Assembly: GCA_963823525.1 (NCBI GenBank)
Contig: CAWGLW010000005.1
Span: 1 to 64,000, forward strand
Source of the DNA: CAWGLW01 sp963823525
GTDB taxonomy: Bacteria; Pseudomonadota; Gammaproteobacteria; Steroidobacterales; Steroidobacteraceae
Direction of reading: 5' to 3'
Length of the DNA: 64,000 nt
Each line of letters begins with the position of its first letter. Positions within the stretch are counted from its first letter, which is position 1. Positions 52,118 through 61,649 of the stretch are shown piece by piece. Under the pieces are notes generated by a model, which saw only the letters and a program-made list of their open reading frames with translations, was not told the origin of the DNA and made no database searches. The position numbers and the translations under genes are program-made.

Positions 52118-53470
52118 ATGAGCGGGGAAAACAGTTCCAACAGTACTCGCGAGGGTAGCCTCGAAGCGCCGACACGGCACCCCATCGCCTGGCGCGATCC
52201 TGCCTTCTACGATGAGAAAGCCCTGTTTGAAGAACTCGAACGCGTCTACGACATCTGTCATGGCTGCCGGCGTTGTTTCAGCCTGTGCAACGCCTTTCCG
52301 TTGCTCTTCGATGCGATCGACGAGTCTTCCACAGGCGAGCTCGACGGGGTGGCGAAGAAGGTCTACTGGGACGTGGTGGATCATTGTTACCTCTGCGACA
52401 TGTGCTACATGAGCAAGTGTCCCTATGTGCCGCCGCACCCGTGGAATATCGACTTTCCTCACCTGATGCTGCGAGCGAAGGCGATCCGGTTTCGCGAGGG
52501 CGAGACGCGGACCCGCGACAAACTGCTCAGTTCGACTGACCTGGTTGGTTCGCTGGCCGGAACTCCGGTCGTGTCGCAGGTGGTCAATGCCGTCAACAGC
52601 AGTGCGTTCGGTCGTCGCATGCTGGACAAGACCCTGGGCGTGCACCCGGAGGCGCCCATCCCCTCCTATCACAGTGACAGCGGGCGCAAGCGTGTTGCGC
52701 GCGGCGACTACGGTGCGGGTGAGGCGCAGGCGACGGCCGAGACGCGCGGCCGGGTCGTGCTCTTTACAACCTGCTACTGCAACCGCAATGAGCCGGATAT
52801 CAGCGAGGACCTGGCCCTTGTGTTTCGCCACAATGGCATTCCGGTCACCGTCAGTGCGCAGGAGCGCTGTTGCGGGATGCCCAAGCTTGAACTCGGCGAC
52901 TTCGAGTCGATCGAAAAGGCGAAGAACATCAATATCCCGGCGCTTGCAGCGCTCGTGGACGAAGGCTGGGATATCGTCGCGCCCATCCCTTCGTGCGTAC
53001 TGATGTTCAAGCAGGAATTGCCTTTGATGTACCCGGATGATCCGCAGGTGCAGAAGGTCAAAGAGGCCATGTTCGACCCGTTCGAATACCTGATGCTGCG
53101 CCACAAGGCCGGAGTGCTGCGAACCGACTTCAAGCATGAGCTTGGCAAGGTGAGCTATCACGTGCCCTGTCATCTGAGGGTGCAGAACATTGGCCTGAAA
53201 ACCCGCGATACGCTGAAGCTCGTACCGGGCACCGAGGTCGAGACGATCGAGCGCTGCTCCGGACACAACGGCACTTATGGCGTAAAGCGGGAATTCCGCG
53301 AGATTTCCATGAAGATCGGCCGGCCCGTCATCAGTCGCGTCAAGTCGGCCGAAGCGAGTTACTACGCCAGTGACTGCCCGATGGCCGGGCGTCAGATCGA
53401 ATCGGGCCTGGACGAGACCCGTGGACCCACACACCCCCTGACGCTGATGCGCAGGGCCTACGGTATTTGA
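52118..53470 (+). CDS. Fe-S oxidoreductase, heterodisulfide-reductase/GlpC-like
   Basis: 450 aa. Two 4Fe-4S clusters are bound by Cys47/50/53/57 (CHGCRRCFSLC) and Cys90/93/96/101 (CYLCDMCYMSKC). Two cysteine-rich CCG-type domains follow (TTCYCNRNEPD with ERCCGMPKLELGD near 240-270, and HVPCHLRVQNIGLK with ERCSGHNGTYG near 345-385), the arrangement of HdrD/GlpC-type electron carriers. I infer that it passes electrons to or from the rubrerythrin. The trio with rubrerythrin and DUF3501 recurs in proteobacteria. The true substrate is unknown. Confidence 0.85.
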   Translation: MSGENSSNSTREGSLEAPTRHPIAWRDPAFYDEKALFEELERVYDICHGCRRCFSLCNAFPLLFDAIDESSTGELDGVAKKVYWDVVDHCYLCDMCYMSKCPYVPPHPWNIDFPHLMLRAKAIRFREGETRTRDKLLSSTDLVGSLAGTPVVSQVVNAVNSSAFGRRMLDKTLGVHPEAPIPSYHSDSGRKRVARGDYGAGEAQATAETRGRVVLFTTCYCNRNEPDISEDLALVFRHNGIPVTVSAQERCCGMPKLELGDFESIEKAKNINIPALAALVDEGWDIVAPIPSCVLMFKQELPLMYPDDPQVQKVKEAMFDPFEYLMLRHKAGVLRTDFKHELGKVSYHVPCHLRVQNIGLKTRDTLKLVPGTEVETIERCSGHNGTYGVKREFREISMKIGRPVISRVKSAEASYYASDCPMAGRQIESGLDETRGPTHPLTLMRRAYGI

Positions 53471-53512
53471 CCGGTCCGGGTAAGGCCGACCGGAACTGAG
53501 GAGATCGGGAGC

Positions 53513-54148
53513 ATGCAGAACACGGTGGACATGGCCTCGTTGAAAACCGGCAGCGGCCCGCTGCGGGCCGAAGACCTTTTCAGCCTCGAGCAGTATGCCA
53601 GGCAACGGTCGGCCTTCAGGCCACTGGTTATGGAGCACAAGAAGGCGCGCAATATCCAGGTCGGGCCGAATGCCACCTGGTGTTTCGAAGATCGGATCAC
53701 GGTCCAGTACCAGGTCCAGGAGATGCTGCGCATCGAGCGCATCTTCGAATCCGAAGGCATCGCCGAGGAACTCGCTGCATACAATCCACTGGTGCCTGAC
53801 GGCTCGAACTGGAAAGTCACCTTGCTGGTCGAATTCCCGGATCCCGCCGAGCGCCGGATCGCGCTTGCGGAGATGAAGGGCATCGAGGATCGCTGCTGGG
53901 TGCAGGTTGCCGGTCACGATAAGGTTTTCGCAATAGCCGACGAGGACCTCGAACGCGAGAACGAGGAAAAAACCTCGTCGGTACATTTCCTGAGATTTGA
54001 ATTGACCGATGCGATGGCGTCGGCGGCCCGCAGCGGCGCGGACATATCGATCGGCATGGACCACGATCGCTATCGCTTCGCTGTTTCGCCGCTGGAACAG
54101 GCGTCGCGCACTTCGCTCGTGGATGACCTGGCTCAGCCTGGTTCCTGA
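53513..54148 (+). CDS. DUF3501 family protein
   Basis: 211 aa from ATG 53513, preceded by GAGGAG and GGAG. Recognised by RAEDLFSLEQYARQRSAFRP, RNIQVGPNATWCFEDRITVQ, LRIERIFESEGIAEELAAYN and VHFLRFELTDAM. No enzyme motif is known for this family, which is typically found next to rubrerythrin and the Fe-S protein, as here (42 bp after it). It has no membrane segments. Role in the peroxide-detoxification module is inferred from context only. Confidence 0.85.
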   Translation: MQNTVDMASLKTGSGPLRAEDLFSLEQYARQRSAFRPLVMEHKKARNIQVGPNATWCFEDRITVQYQVQEMLRIERIFESEGIAEELAAYNPLVPDGSNWKVTLLVEFPDPAERRIALAEMKGIEDRCWVQVAGHDKVFAIADEDLERENEEKTSSVHFLRFELTDAMASAARSGADISIGMDHDRYRFAVSPLEQASRTSLVDDLAQPGS

Positions 54149-54223
54149 AGCCCGGTTTCACGCCATATCGGGGAATGCCCGGGGGCATGTCCACGCGGGC
54201 GTGCGAGGCGGCGGGTGCGCTGC

Positions 54224-54229
54224 TAGAAT
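54224..54229 (+). promoter_or_regulatory. -10 element for parEC
   Basis: TAGAAT preceded by TGC (extended -10 form) lies about 42 bp before the parE ATG, in a 120-bp intergenic region. No good -35 is visible. Confidence 0.35.
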
Positions 54230-54270
54230 CCGCGCGCCTATTCTGACGCGAGTGCGCGGATAATTTTCCG

Positions 54271-56187
54271 ATGAGCCAGAACTATACCGCTCAAGACATT
54301 GAGGTCCTGAGTGGACTCGAGCCCGTCCGGCGTCGTCCGGGCATGTATACCGACACGACTCGGCCGAATCACCTTGCTCACGAAGTGGTCGACAACAGCG
54401 TCGATGAAGCGCTGGCCGGACACTGCAGCCGGATTGATGTGACGGTCTACAAGGACGGTTCCGTGGAAGTGGCCGACGATGGGCGTGGAATGCCGGTTGA
54501 TCTGCACGCCAGGGAGAAGGTCAGCGGCGTCGAGTTGATCCTCACGCGCCTGCATGCCGGCGGCAAGTTTTCCGATCGCACCTACAAGTTTTCCGGTGGC
54601 CTGCACGGCGTGGGCGTCTCGGTGGTGAACGCGCTGTCGAAGAACCTCGAATGCTGGGTGCGCCGCGGCGGAAAGGAATACAACATTTCTTTCCGCAACG
54701 GCAAAGTCGACTCAAAGCTAGAGGTCGTTGGCAAGGTCGGTCGCAACAACACCGGGACGACGATTCGATTCTGGCCCGACCCCGGGTACTTCGACACGCC
54801 GGAATTCTCGTTGCCCCGCCTGCGGCACGTGCTCAAGGCAAAGGCCGTGCTCTGTCCGGGTCTTCGTCTGCGGCTCAGGGTCGAGAAAACAGGGGAAACT
54901 GAGGAGTGGCTGTACACGGGCGGACTGTCCGAGTACCTGCAGGAGTCGCTGGGCCCCGGTGACTGGCTCCCGCAGGAGCCGTTCATCGGCAGCGTGGAAG
55001 GCGAGCACGAGGGCGTGGACTGGGCCGTTGTGTGGCGACCGGGTGGTGGCCCGCGGGTCGAGGAAAGCTACGTCAACCTGATCCCGACGCTGCAGGGAGG
55101 AACCCATGTCAACGGGTTCAGGCTGGGTCTGACCGAAGCGGTCCGCGAGTTCTGTGAATTTCGCAACCTGATGCCTCGCGGCCTGAAGCTGGCCCCGGAA
55201 GATGTCTGGGATGACACCAGTTACGTCTTGTCGGCCAAGATGCGCGACCCCCAGTTCGCCGGCCAGACCAAGGAACGCCTCTCATCGCGTGAGCCGGCGG
55301 CATTCGTATCGGGCATCGTCAAGGACCAGTTCGCGATGTGGCTTAACCAGCATCCCGAGGCGGGTGAGGGTATCGCGCAACTGGCGATTGGCAATGCACA
55401 GGCGCGCCTCAAGTCCAGCCAGAAAGTGGCGCGCAAACGCCTGGTCAGCGGCCCGGCGCTGCCGGGCAAGCTCGCCGACTGCACGAGTCAGGACCCGAAA
55501 CGCGGGGAACTGTTCCTGGTGGAAGGCGACTCCGCGGGCGGTTCGGCCAAGCAGGCCCGTGATCGGCAGTTCCAGGCCGTGATGCCGCTGCGTGGCAAGA
55601 TTCTCAATACCTGGGAGGTTGAGCAGAATCAGCTGCTGTCATCGCAGGAAGTTCACGACATTACGGTCGCCATCGGCGTCGAGCCGGGTGCCAGCGATAT
55701 TTCCGGGTTGCGCTATCACAAGATCTGCATTCTGGCTGACGCAGATTCAGACGGGCTGCACATTGCAACCCTGCTGTGCGCGTTGTTTCTCAGACATTTC
55801 CGCCCGCTGGTACTGGCCGGGAACGTGTTTGTCGCGATGCCGCCCCTGTATCGAATCGACTATGGAAAGCAGGTCGAATACGCGCTCGACGATGCCGAGC
55901 GTAATGGCATCCTCGATCGGATCCAGGCCGAAAAGCCGCGCGCGAAGCCGGTCGTCACGCGCTTCAAGGGCCTGGGCGAAATGAATCCCCTGCAACTGAG
56001 GGAAACGACGATGGCGCCCGAAACGCGCCGGCTCGTGCAGCTGACCGTGGAGGCCGGCGATGAAGCGGACGCGATCATGGACATGATGCTGGCCAAGAAA
56101 CGCGCTTCAGACCGCCGCGTCTGGCTGCAGACGAAGGGCAATCTGGCCAGTGTAGTAAGCCCCGATATCGAGGAACGCCGTGAGTGA
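54271..56187 (+). CDS. parE: DNA topoisomerase IV subunit B
   Basis: 638 aa. GHKL ATPase and TOPRIM domains: VLSGLEPVRRRPGMYTDTTR (typical of ParE rather than GyrB), EVVDNSVDEALAG, DDGRGMPVD, GGLHGVGVSVVNALS, EGDSAGGSAKQARDR with the TOPRIM Glu, and DADSDGLHIATLLC. ParE supplies ATP-driven strand passage for decatenation. Its last 8 bp overlap parC, so the two are cotranscribed. Confidence 0.97.
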   Translation: MSQNYTAQDIEVLSGLEPVRRRPGMYTDTTRPNHLAHEVVDNSVDEALAGHCSRIDVTVYKDGSVEVADDGRGMPVDLHAREKVSGVELILTRLHAGGKFSDRTYKFSGGLHGVGVSVVNALSKNLECWVRRGGKEYNISFRNGKVDSKLEVVGKVGRNNTGTTIRFWPDPGYFDTPEFSLPRLRHVLKAKAVLCPGLRLRLRVEKTGETEEWLYTGGLSEYLQESLGPGDWLPQEPFIGSVEGEHEGVDWAVVWRPGGGPRVEESYVNLIPTLQGGTHVNGFRLGLTEAVREFCEFRNLMPRGLKLAPEDVWDDTSYVLSAKMRDPQFAGQTKERLSSREPAAFVSGIVKDQFAMWLNQHPEAGEGIAQLAIGNAQARLKSSQKVARKRLVSGPALPGKLADCTSQDPKRGELFLVEGDSAGGSAKQARDRQFQAVMPLRGKILNTWEVEQNQLLSSQEVHDITVAIGVEPGASDISGLRYHKICILADADSDGLHIATLLCALFLRHFRPLVLAGNVFVAMPPLYRIDYGKQVEYALDDAERNGILDRIQAEKPRAKPVVTRFKGLGEMNPLQLRETTMAPETRRLVQLTVEAGDEADAIMDMMLAKKRASDRRVWLQTKGNLASVVSPDIEERRE

Positions 56188-58429
56188 TCAGAGCGAACTG
56201 AATTTCGAAGGTCTTGAAAGGCTGCCATTGCGGACTTTCACGGAGAAGTCGTACCTCGAGTATTCGATGTACGTCATCCTGGACCGGGCGTTGCCACACG
56301 TCGGGGACGGCCTCAAGCCCGTACAGAGACGCATCATCTATGCGATGAGCGAGCTTGGACTCTCGGCTCTTTCGAAGCACAAGAAATCAGCACGGACCGT
56401 GGGTGACGTGATTGGCAAGTTTCACCCGCACGGTGATTCCGCCTGTTACGAGGCGATGGTGCTGATGGCGCAGCCGTTTTCCTGCCGGTACCCCATCGTC
56501 GACGGTCAGGGAAATTTCGGCTCCCCGGACGACCCGAAGTCGTTCGCTGCGATGCGCTATACCGAGTCAAAGCTTTCGCGTTACGCGCAGCTTCTGCTGA
56601 CCGAGCTCAGCGACGGCACGACCGACTGGACGCCCAACTTCGACGGTACCCTCGAAGAACCGACCTTGCTGCCGGCACGCCTGCCGAACCTGTTGCTCAA
56701 TGGCGCGACCGGTATTGCCGTGGGCATGTCGACGGACGTCCCGCCGCACAACCTTCGCGAAGTGGCGGCAGCCTGCGTGCGACTGCTCGAAGAACCCAAA
56801 GCTACGCTCGAGCAGTTGTGCGAGCACGTGCTTGGGCCGGATCTGCCAACGGGCGCAGAGCTCGTATCACCGCGCATTGACCTCCTCAATATCTATCAGA
56901 CGGGCGGGGGCACCTATCGAGTTCGCGCGCGCTACGAGGTGGAGAATGGTGAGATTGTGTTTACCGAACTCCCTTACCAGGTCTCCGGCGGCAAGGTGCT
57001 GGAGCAGATCGCGGTCCAGATGCGGGCCAAGAAGCTGCCGATGATCGAGGATCTGCGCGACGAATCCGATCACGAGCACCCCACTCGCCTGGTCGTCACG
57101 CCGCGTTCAAACAGGGTGAACCTCGAACAGGTGGCTGCGCACCTTTTTGCAACCACTGATCTGGAGCGCAGCTATCGCGTAAATCTGAACGTGATCGCGC
57201 GCGATGGCCGCCCGCGGGTCATGGGTCTGCGCGATCTTCTCGGCGAGTGGCTGTCATTCCGGGTTGACACCGTGACACGGCGCCTGGCCTTCCGTCTGGA
57301 AAAGGTCAACGCGCGACTGCACATACTCGACGGCCTCATGATCGCCTACCTGGACCTCGATGAAGTGATCCGGATCGTTCGCAACGAGGATGAACCCAGG
57401 ACTGCTCTCATCAAGCGATTCGCGCTCAGCGAGGCGCAGGCAGAGGCGATCCTCGAGACGAAGCTTCGCCACCTCGCCAGGCTGGAAGAAATGAAGATTC
57501 GCGGCGAGCAGAAGTCACTCGAGGCGGAGCGTGATGACATCGAAAAAACGCTGAAAAGCAAGGCGCGTCTGAGGCGGCTGGTGCGAGACGAAATCATCGC
57601 CGACGCGGAAACGTTCGGGGATGAGCGGCGTACCCGGCTGGTTGAGCGGGCCGCGGCACAGGCCATCGCCGTCGAAGAGCTCGTTGCCGCCGAGCCTGTC
57701 ACCGTCGTGCTCTCCAGTCGCGGGTGGGTGCGCGCCGCAAAGGGTCACGAGGTGGACCCGTACGCACTTTCCTACAAGACAGGCGACGAGTTCCGGGCCG
57801 CGGCGCGCGGCCGCAGCAACCAGCTTGCCGTTTTTATCGACAGCACCGGTCGCGCCTACAGCCTCTCTGCACACACGCTGCCTTCAGCGCGCGGGCAGGG
57901 CGAGCCGGTTTCCGGCCGGCTCGATCCGCCCGACGGCGCGACCTTTGAAGGTGTTGCGATTGGTGAAGCGGATGATCGCTGGGTCATGGCCAGCCGGGCT
58001 GGCTACGGGTTCGTGGTTCGGCTGGGCGATCTGCACAGCCGCAATCGGGCCGGAAAGGCCGTGCTGAAGGTTCCGAAGGGGTCCGGCGTGCTCGCTCCGG
58101 CTGCGATTCCAGACGGTGACGACCCGTTGCTGGCAGCGGTGAACAGCGATGGCCGCCTGCTGGTGTTCCCGGTCAGCGACCTGCCCGAGCTGCCGCGCGG
58201 CAAGGGCAACAAGATTTTCGGCATACCGGCGAAGAAGGCGGCCTCCGGTGAGGAGACACTGCTTGCCATTGCCGTGGTCGGGCCCGGGCAGTCGCTGCAG
58301 GTGCTCTCTGGTGAGAGACAGATGAGCATTGCGTATCGGAACCTGGACGACTACCGGGGAGAACGCGGCCAGCGTGGCGCGCTGCTGCCGCGCGGATGGC
58401 GCAAGGTCAACGGCCTGCAGGTCGTCTGA
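56180..58429 (+). CDS. parC: DNA topoisomerase IV subunit A
   Basis: 749 aa. Catalytic Tyr127 in FAAMRYTESKLS. The quinolone-resistance region reads GDSACYEAM, with Ser87 and Glu91 (E. coli Ser80/Glu84) both wild-type. The C-terminal domain has the beta-pinwheel repeats (SRGWVRAAKGHEVDPYALSY, RAGYGFVVRLGDLHSRNRAG). It cuts and rejoins DNA during decatenation with ParE. Converges with the FimX-like gene 6 bp away. Confidence 0.97.
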   Translation: MSDQSELNFEGLERLPLRTFTEKSYLEYSMYVILDRALPHVGDGLKPVQRRIIYAMSELGLSALSKHKKSARTVGDVIGKFHPHGDSACYEAMVLMAQPFSCRYPIVDGQGNFGSPDDPKSFAAMRYTESKLSRYAQLLLTELSDGTTDWTPNFDGTLEEPTLLPARLPNLLLNGATGIAVGMSTDVPPHNLREVAAACVRLLEEPKATLEQLCEHVLGPDLPTGAELVSPRIDLLNIYQTGGGTYRVRARYEVENGEIVFTELPYQVSGGKVLEQIAVQMRAKKLPMIEDLRDESDHEHPTRLVVTPRSNRVNLEQVAAHLFATTDLERSYRVNLNVIARDGRPRVMGLRDLLGEWLSFRVDTVTRRLAFRLEKVNARLHILDGLMIAYLDLDEVIRIVRNEDEPRTALIKRFALSEAQAEAILETKLRHLARLEEMKIRGEQKSLEAERDDIEKTLKSKARLRRLVRDEIIADAETFGDERRTRLVERAAAQAIAVEELVAAEPVTVVLSSRGWVRAAKGHEVDPYALSYKTGDEFRAAARGRSNQLAVFIDSTGRAYSLSAHTLPSARGQGEPVSGRLDPPDGATFEGVAIGEADDRWVMASRAGYGFVVRLGDLHSRNRAGKAVLKVPKGSGVLAPAAIPDGDDPLLAAVNSDGRLLVFPVSDLPELPRGKGNKIFGIPAKKAASGEETLLAIAVVGPGQSLQVLSGERQMSIAYRNLDDYRGERGQRGALLPRGWRKVNGLQVV

Positions 58430-58435
58430 CTACGT

Positions 58436-60487
58436 TCAGCTGCTGAGCACGACTTCTTCGGGACTGTTGACGAAATAGCCCTGTATGAATCCGATGCCGA
58501 GCTGCCAGAGCACGGCCATCGTGTTGGCGTCCTCGACACGCTCGGCAATCGTCGCAATGTCGTGCTTGCCGGCCTGGTCGACGAGTTCCTTGACCCGGTC
58601 CTGCAACGGGCGATCGTTCGCCAGGCCCTGCATCAGTGAACCGTCGATCTTCACGAAGCTCATCGGCACGTGATCAAGCAGGCGACCCGGATCGTGCCCG
58701 GAGCCGAAATTCTCGACACCGAAGCCAAAGCCAAGCGAGGCGAGCAGCTTCTGCAGTTGCTTGATCTCTTTGAGGTGTCTTGTCGCCACTGCTTCGGCGA
58801 TTTCAAACACCATCCGCGCTGGCTCTATCCGCGAAGACTTGACCTGCTGGAGCAGCCAGGGGCCGAGTGTTTCGTCAAGGATCGAGTCCCTCGACAATCG
58901 GACAAAGACCCGGTGCGGCTTGCGGGCCGAACAAAAAGACATCGCCGCGCCAACCACCCAACGGTCGATGTTCTTCATCAGATCGATGCGTTCGGCTGCC
59001 GCAATGAATTCGGACGGCAGTACTTCCTCACCGTTGTCGTCGAGCATGCGCACCAGCAGGTCGTACATTTCCGCCTCATCGCCGACCAGGCTGGCGATCG
59101 GCTGCTGAACGAGGCGAAACCGGTTTGCCATCAGTGCGCCCTTTATACGAGCAGCCCACGCCTGGTCGTCGGCCTGGGCGGTGGCCGTTCCGGTGGCGTC
59201 TTTCTCGTGCGTCACCCGAACGCCGCCGGTAACCGCCGACTTTCGCCGTGCTTCAATGGCTGCTTCCAGCGGCGTGTCCAGCGTTTCACCCTGCGCACTG
59301 CAGGCGGCGGCTCCGGCGCTGCAGGTAATCGAAACGGATCGCGCGCCCACCTGGAACACCTGTTCTGCTATGCGCTTGAGCAACTGGTCGATCCACGCCT
59401 CGAGGTCGCGCATGTTGCCACGCTCGACCAGCAGAGCAACGCCTCGCATCGAGACCCGGCCGACCGTGTCGCCTGGCTGAACCTGGCCATGAACCAGGGT
59501 GCCCAGCGCTTCCATCAGGTCTTCAATTGCCAGCGGGCCAAGATCTTCCTCCAGGGCCGTGAACTTGTCGGGCTCGAGGTAGACGACACCCCGAATTCCG
59601 CCTTTCAATGGCGTCTCAGCGACTTCTCTGGCGCGCTCGAGGAAAGCCGCTCGCTTGAGCAGTCCGGTCGCCGCGTCATAGCGCAGCGCGTCTTCGAGCT
59701 GCTGGGTCAGAGCCTCGAGATCACGTTTCTGAGTTACGATCCGCAGGCGCACTGCCGGGTCACCCTCAAACTCGATCTGTTCGAGCTGCAGATCGAGCGG
59801 CATCTCGTTCCCCGACTCGGTGGCGGCAACGGTTGCGATTGATTTACCCGGCCAGCGGCCTTGTGCCGCAGCCACGAGTGCGCCCTTGAGTGCCGAATGG
59901 CTGCGCGCGTGGAACAGGTCCATCAGCGGCTGGCCAAGCAGGCTGTCCGCGCCTTTGTGCCCGAACAGATCAATCCAGGCCGGATTGACATCGACGATGA
60001 TGCCTTCCTGGACATTGGCGATCGCGTCGGTCGATCCGGTCATGAAGGCCTTGACCTGATCGCGATACTGCCGCGCAGAGGCGAGCGTCCCGGCGAGCGC
60101 GCGATCGAGGCGCGCGATATGCAGTTCACGAGCGGCGACCGCCTGCAGCCGCGATGTGGCGGTCAGCGTCACCACGTCCTGGGCACCGAGGTCAATCGCT
60201 GATGACAAGTCGGCTTCGCTCAATGAGTCCTTGATCAGCACCACCGGCATCCCCGACGCGTGCCTGCCACGCACCTCGAGCGCCGCCTCGATTTCCGCCG
60301 GCTCGGTGCCCCTGGCAAAAAGCAGCTCGGGTTCCACCTTGTCCAGTGAGTCGCCAAGGTCGCTCAGTTCGCGAACCCAGGTGCAATGCACCGGGTGTCC
60401 GGCATTGCGCAGCGCGCTGTTGATGATTTCCACGTCGTCCTGCTGACGGGAAAGAACAATCAATGGAATCGGACGGGTCTCGGGCAA
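58436..60487 (-). CDS. fimX: FimX-like c-di-GMP receptor (REC-PAS-degenerate GGDEF-degenerate EAL)
   Basis: 683 aa from TTG 60487, chosen because GGAGG lies 6 nt upstream; a GTG at 60517 has no such site. Domains in order: receiver-like (about 5-125), PAS (about 150-255), GGDEF-like (about 270-430) in which the signature is replaced by VSMRG, and EAL-like (about 450-680) in which EAL is replaced by YDLLVRM. The inner EAL helices keep FVKIDGSLMQ and IQGYFVN. Same layout and size as FimX of Pseudomonas and Xanthomonas, which binds c-di-GMP without catalysis and controls type IV pili. No pilus gene is adjacent. Confidence 0.8.
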   Translation of the reverse strand: MPETRPIPLIVLSRQQDDVEIINSALRNAGHPVHCTWVRELSDLGDSLDKVEPELLFARGTEPAEIEAALEVRGRHASGMPVVLIKDSLSEADLSSAIDLGAQDVVTLTATSRLQAVAARELHIARLDRALAGTLASARQYRDQVKAFMTGSTDAIANVQEGIIVDVNPAWIDLFGHKGADSLLGQPLMDLFHARSHSALKGALVAAAQGRWPGKSIATVAATESGNEMPLDLQLEQIEFEGDPAVRLRIVTQKRDLEALTQQLEDALRYDAATGLLKRAAFLERAREVAETPLKGGIRGVVYLEPDKFTALEEDLGPLAIEDLMEALGTLVHGQVQPGDTVGRVSMRGVALLVERGNMRDLEAWIDQLLKRIAEQVFQVGARSVSITCSAGAAACSAQGETLDTPLEAAIEARRKSAVTGGVRVTHEKDATGTATAQADDQAWAARIKGALMANRFRLVQQPIASLVGDEAEMYDLLVRMLDDNGEEVLPSEFIAAAERIDLMKNIDRWVVGAAMSFCSARKPHRVFVRLSRDSILDETLGPWLLQQVKSSRIEPARMVFEIAEAVATRHLKEIKQLQKLLASLGFGFGVENFGSGHDPGRLLDHVPMSFVKIDGSLMQGLANDRPLQDRVKELVDQAGKHDIATIAERVEDANTMAVLWQLGIGFIQGYFVNSPEEVVLSS

Positions 60488-60571
60488 GACTGACCTCCAG
60501 GGCGGAACCAGGAGCACGCGATAAAGTGAGGCTGAAAGACGTGCTCGATCATAGCATTGCCAGTTGACGCC

Positions 60572-61603
60572 CTAGCGTGACGTAAGTGGCACCATTACCT
60601 TGGCGGATTCGCCCTCAACCTCTCGAACCAGTTTCGGAACCAGGTACCCGGGGAGGCGATGCGATAACTCGATCACATATTTGCGCGCCTCGGCTTCTGG
60701 CACCTCGAAATGATGCGCACCGGCGACCGGGTCGAGCAGGTGCAGGTAGTAGGGGAGGACGCCGGCGCTGAACAGGGCGTCGCTCAGACCCGCGAGCGCC
60801 TCGACGTTGTCATTGACGCCACGCAGCAGGACCGATTGATTGAGCACGGTCGTTCGGGTCGACTGCAGTCGCACCAGCGCCTCGCGAACACTGTCATCGA
60901 TCTCCCGGGGGTGGTTGGCGTGAACGACAAGAATCTTCTCCAGGGCCAGCGACGCCCACCACTGAAGAAACTGATCGTCGAGCCGCTCCGGAATGACCAC
61001 TGGCAGCCGGGTGTGTACCCGAATCCGCTTTATCCAGGGAATGCGCTCCAGCGAGGCGGAAAGCGACGCCAGTCGTCGATCGTTCAACATCAAGGGATCG
61101 CCGCCGCTCAGAATGACTTCGGTCAGGCTTTTATCGCCTCGTATCGTTTCAAGTGCGGCGTCGAAATCGCGCCGTGCCGCATTTTCCTCGGCGTAGGGAA
61201 AGTGCCTGCGAAAGCAATACCGGCAGTTGATCGCACAGGAGCCTGTCGAAATCAGCAACGCGCGGCCGGAGTACTTGCGCAGCACCCCCGGCCCGAGGCG
61301 GGCCTGGCGTTCACCGAGCGGATCCTGCACGAACCCGGGCCGGTTTTCCTGCTCCGTGGCCATCGGCAACACTTGCCGGAGCAGCGGATCGGCCGGGTCC
61401 TCGCGGCGCATCCGGGCAATGAAGCCGCGCGGTACCCGCAAACCGAATAATCGCGCCGCAAGCTGTGCGGGCGCCAGGTATTGCGGGCCAAGCCCCAGCA
61501 GTTCGATCAGCTCGCCCGGGTCCGTAACAGCCTGTTGCAACGCTCGTTGCCATGCGGGGGGCTGACTGCCGGAGCCCGACACTGGTACCATGAGCGGCTT
61601 CAT
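60572..61603 (-). CDS. epmB: EF-P beta-lysylation lysine 2,3-aminomutase-like protein
   Basis: 343 aa from the ATG at 61603; an open extension to 61741 runs into efp and is discounted, and a second ATG at 61591 is possible. Radical SAM enzyme with the cluster motif in STGSCAINCRYCFRR. Other segments: VILSGGDPLMLNDRRLASLS, RIRVHTRLPVVIPERL, and YLHLLDPVAGAHHFEVPEAE. EpmB makes (R)-beta-lysine that EpmA attaches to EF-P Lys34. Divergent from efp with only 46 bp between starts. Confidence 0.93.
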   Translation of the reverse strand: MKPLMVPVSGSGSQPPAWQRALQQAVTDPGELIELLGLGPQYLAPAQLAARLFGLRVPRGFIARMRREDPADPLLRQVLPMATEQENRPGFVQDPLGERQARLGPGVLRKYSGRALLISTGSCAINCRYCFRRHFPYAEENAARRDFDAALETIRGDKSLTEVILSGGDPLMLNDRRLASLSASLERIPWIKRIRVHTRLPVVIPERLDDQFLQWWASLALEKILVVHANHPREIDDSVREALVRLQSTRTTVLNQSVLLRGVNDNVEALAGLSDALFSAGVLPYYLHLLDPVAGAHHFEVPEAEARKYVIELSHRLPGYLVPKLVREVEGESAKVMVPLTSR

Positions 61604-61649
61604 CGACGCATTCTGCCATTTTTCAGACGCCGGGTTGATCCAACAAGTC

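Noticed and set aside
52097..54064. Minus-strand open frame of 655 codons over the Fe-S protein and DUF3501
   Set aside because: Shadow of two well-supported genes on the other strand; no recognisable protein.
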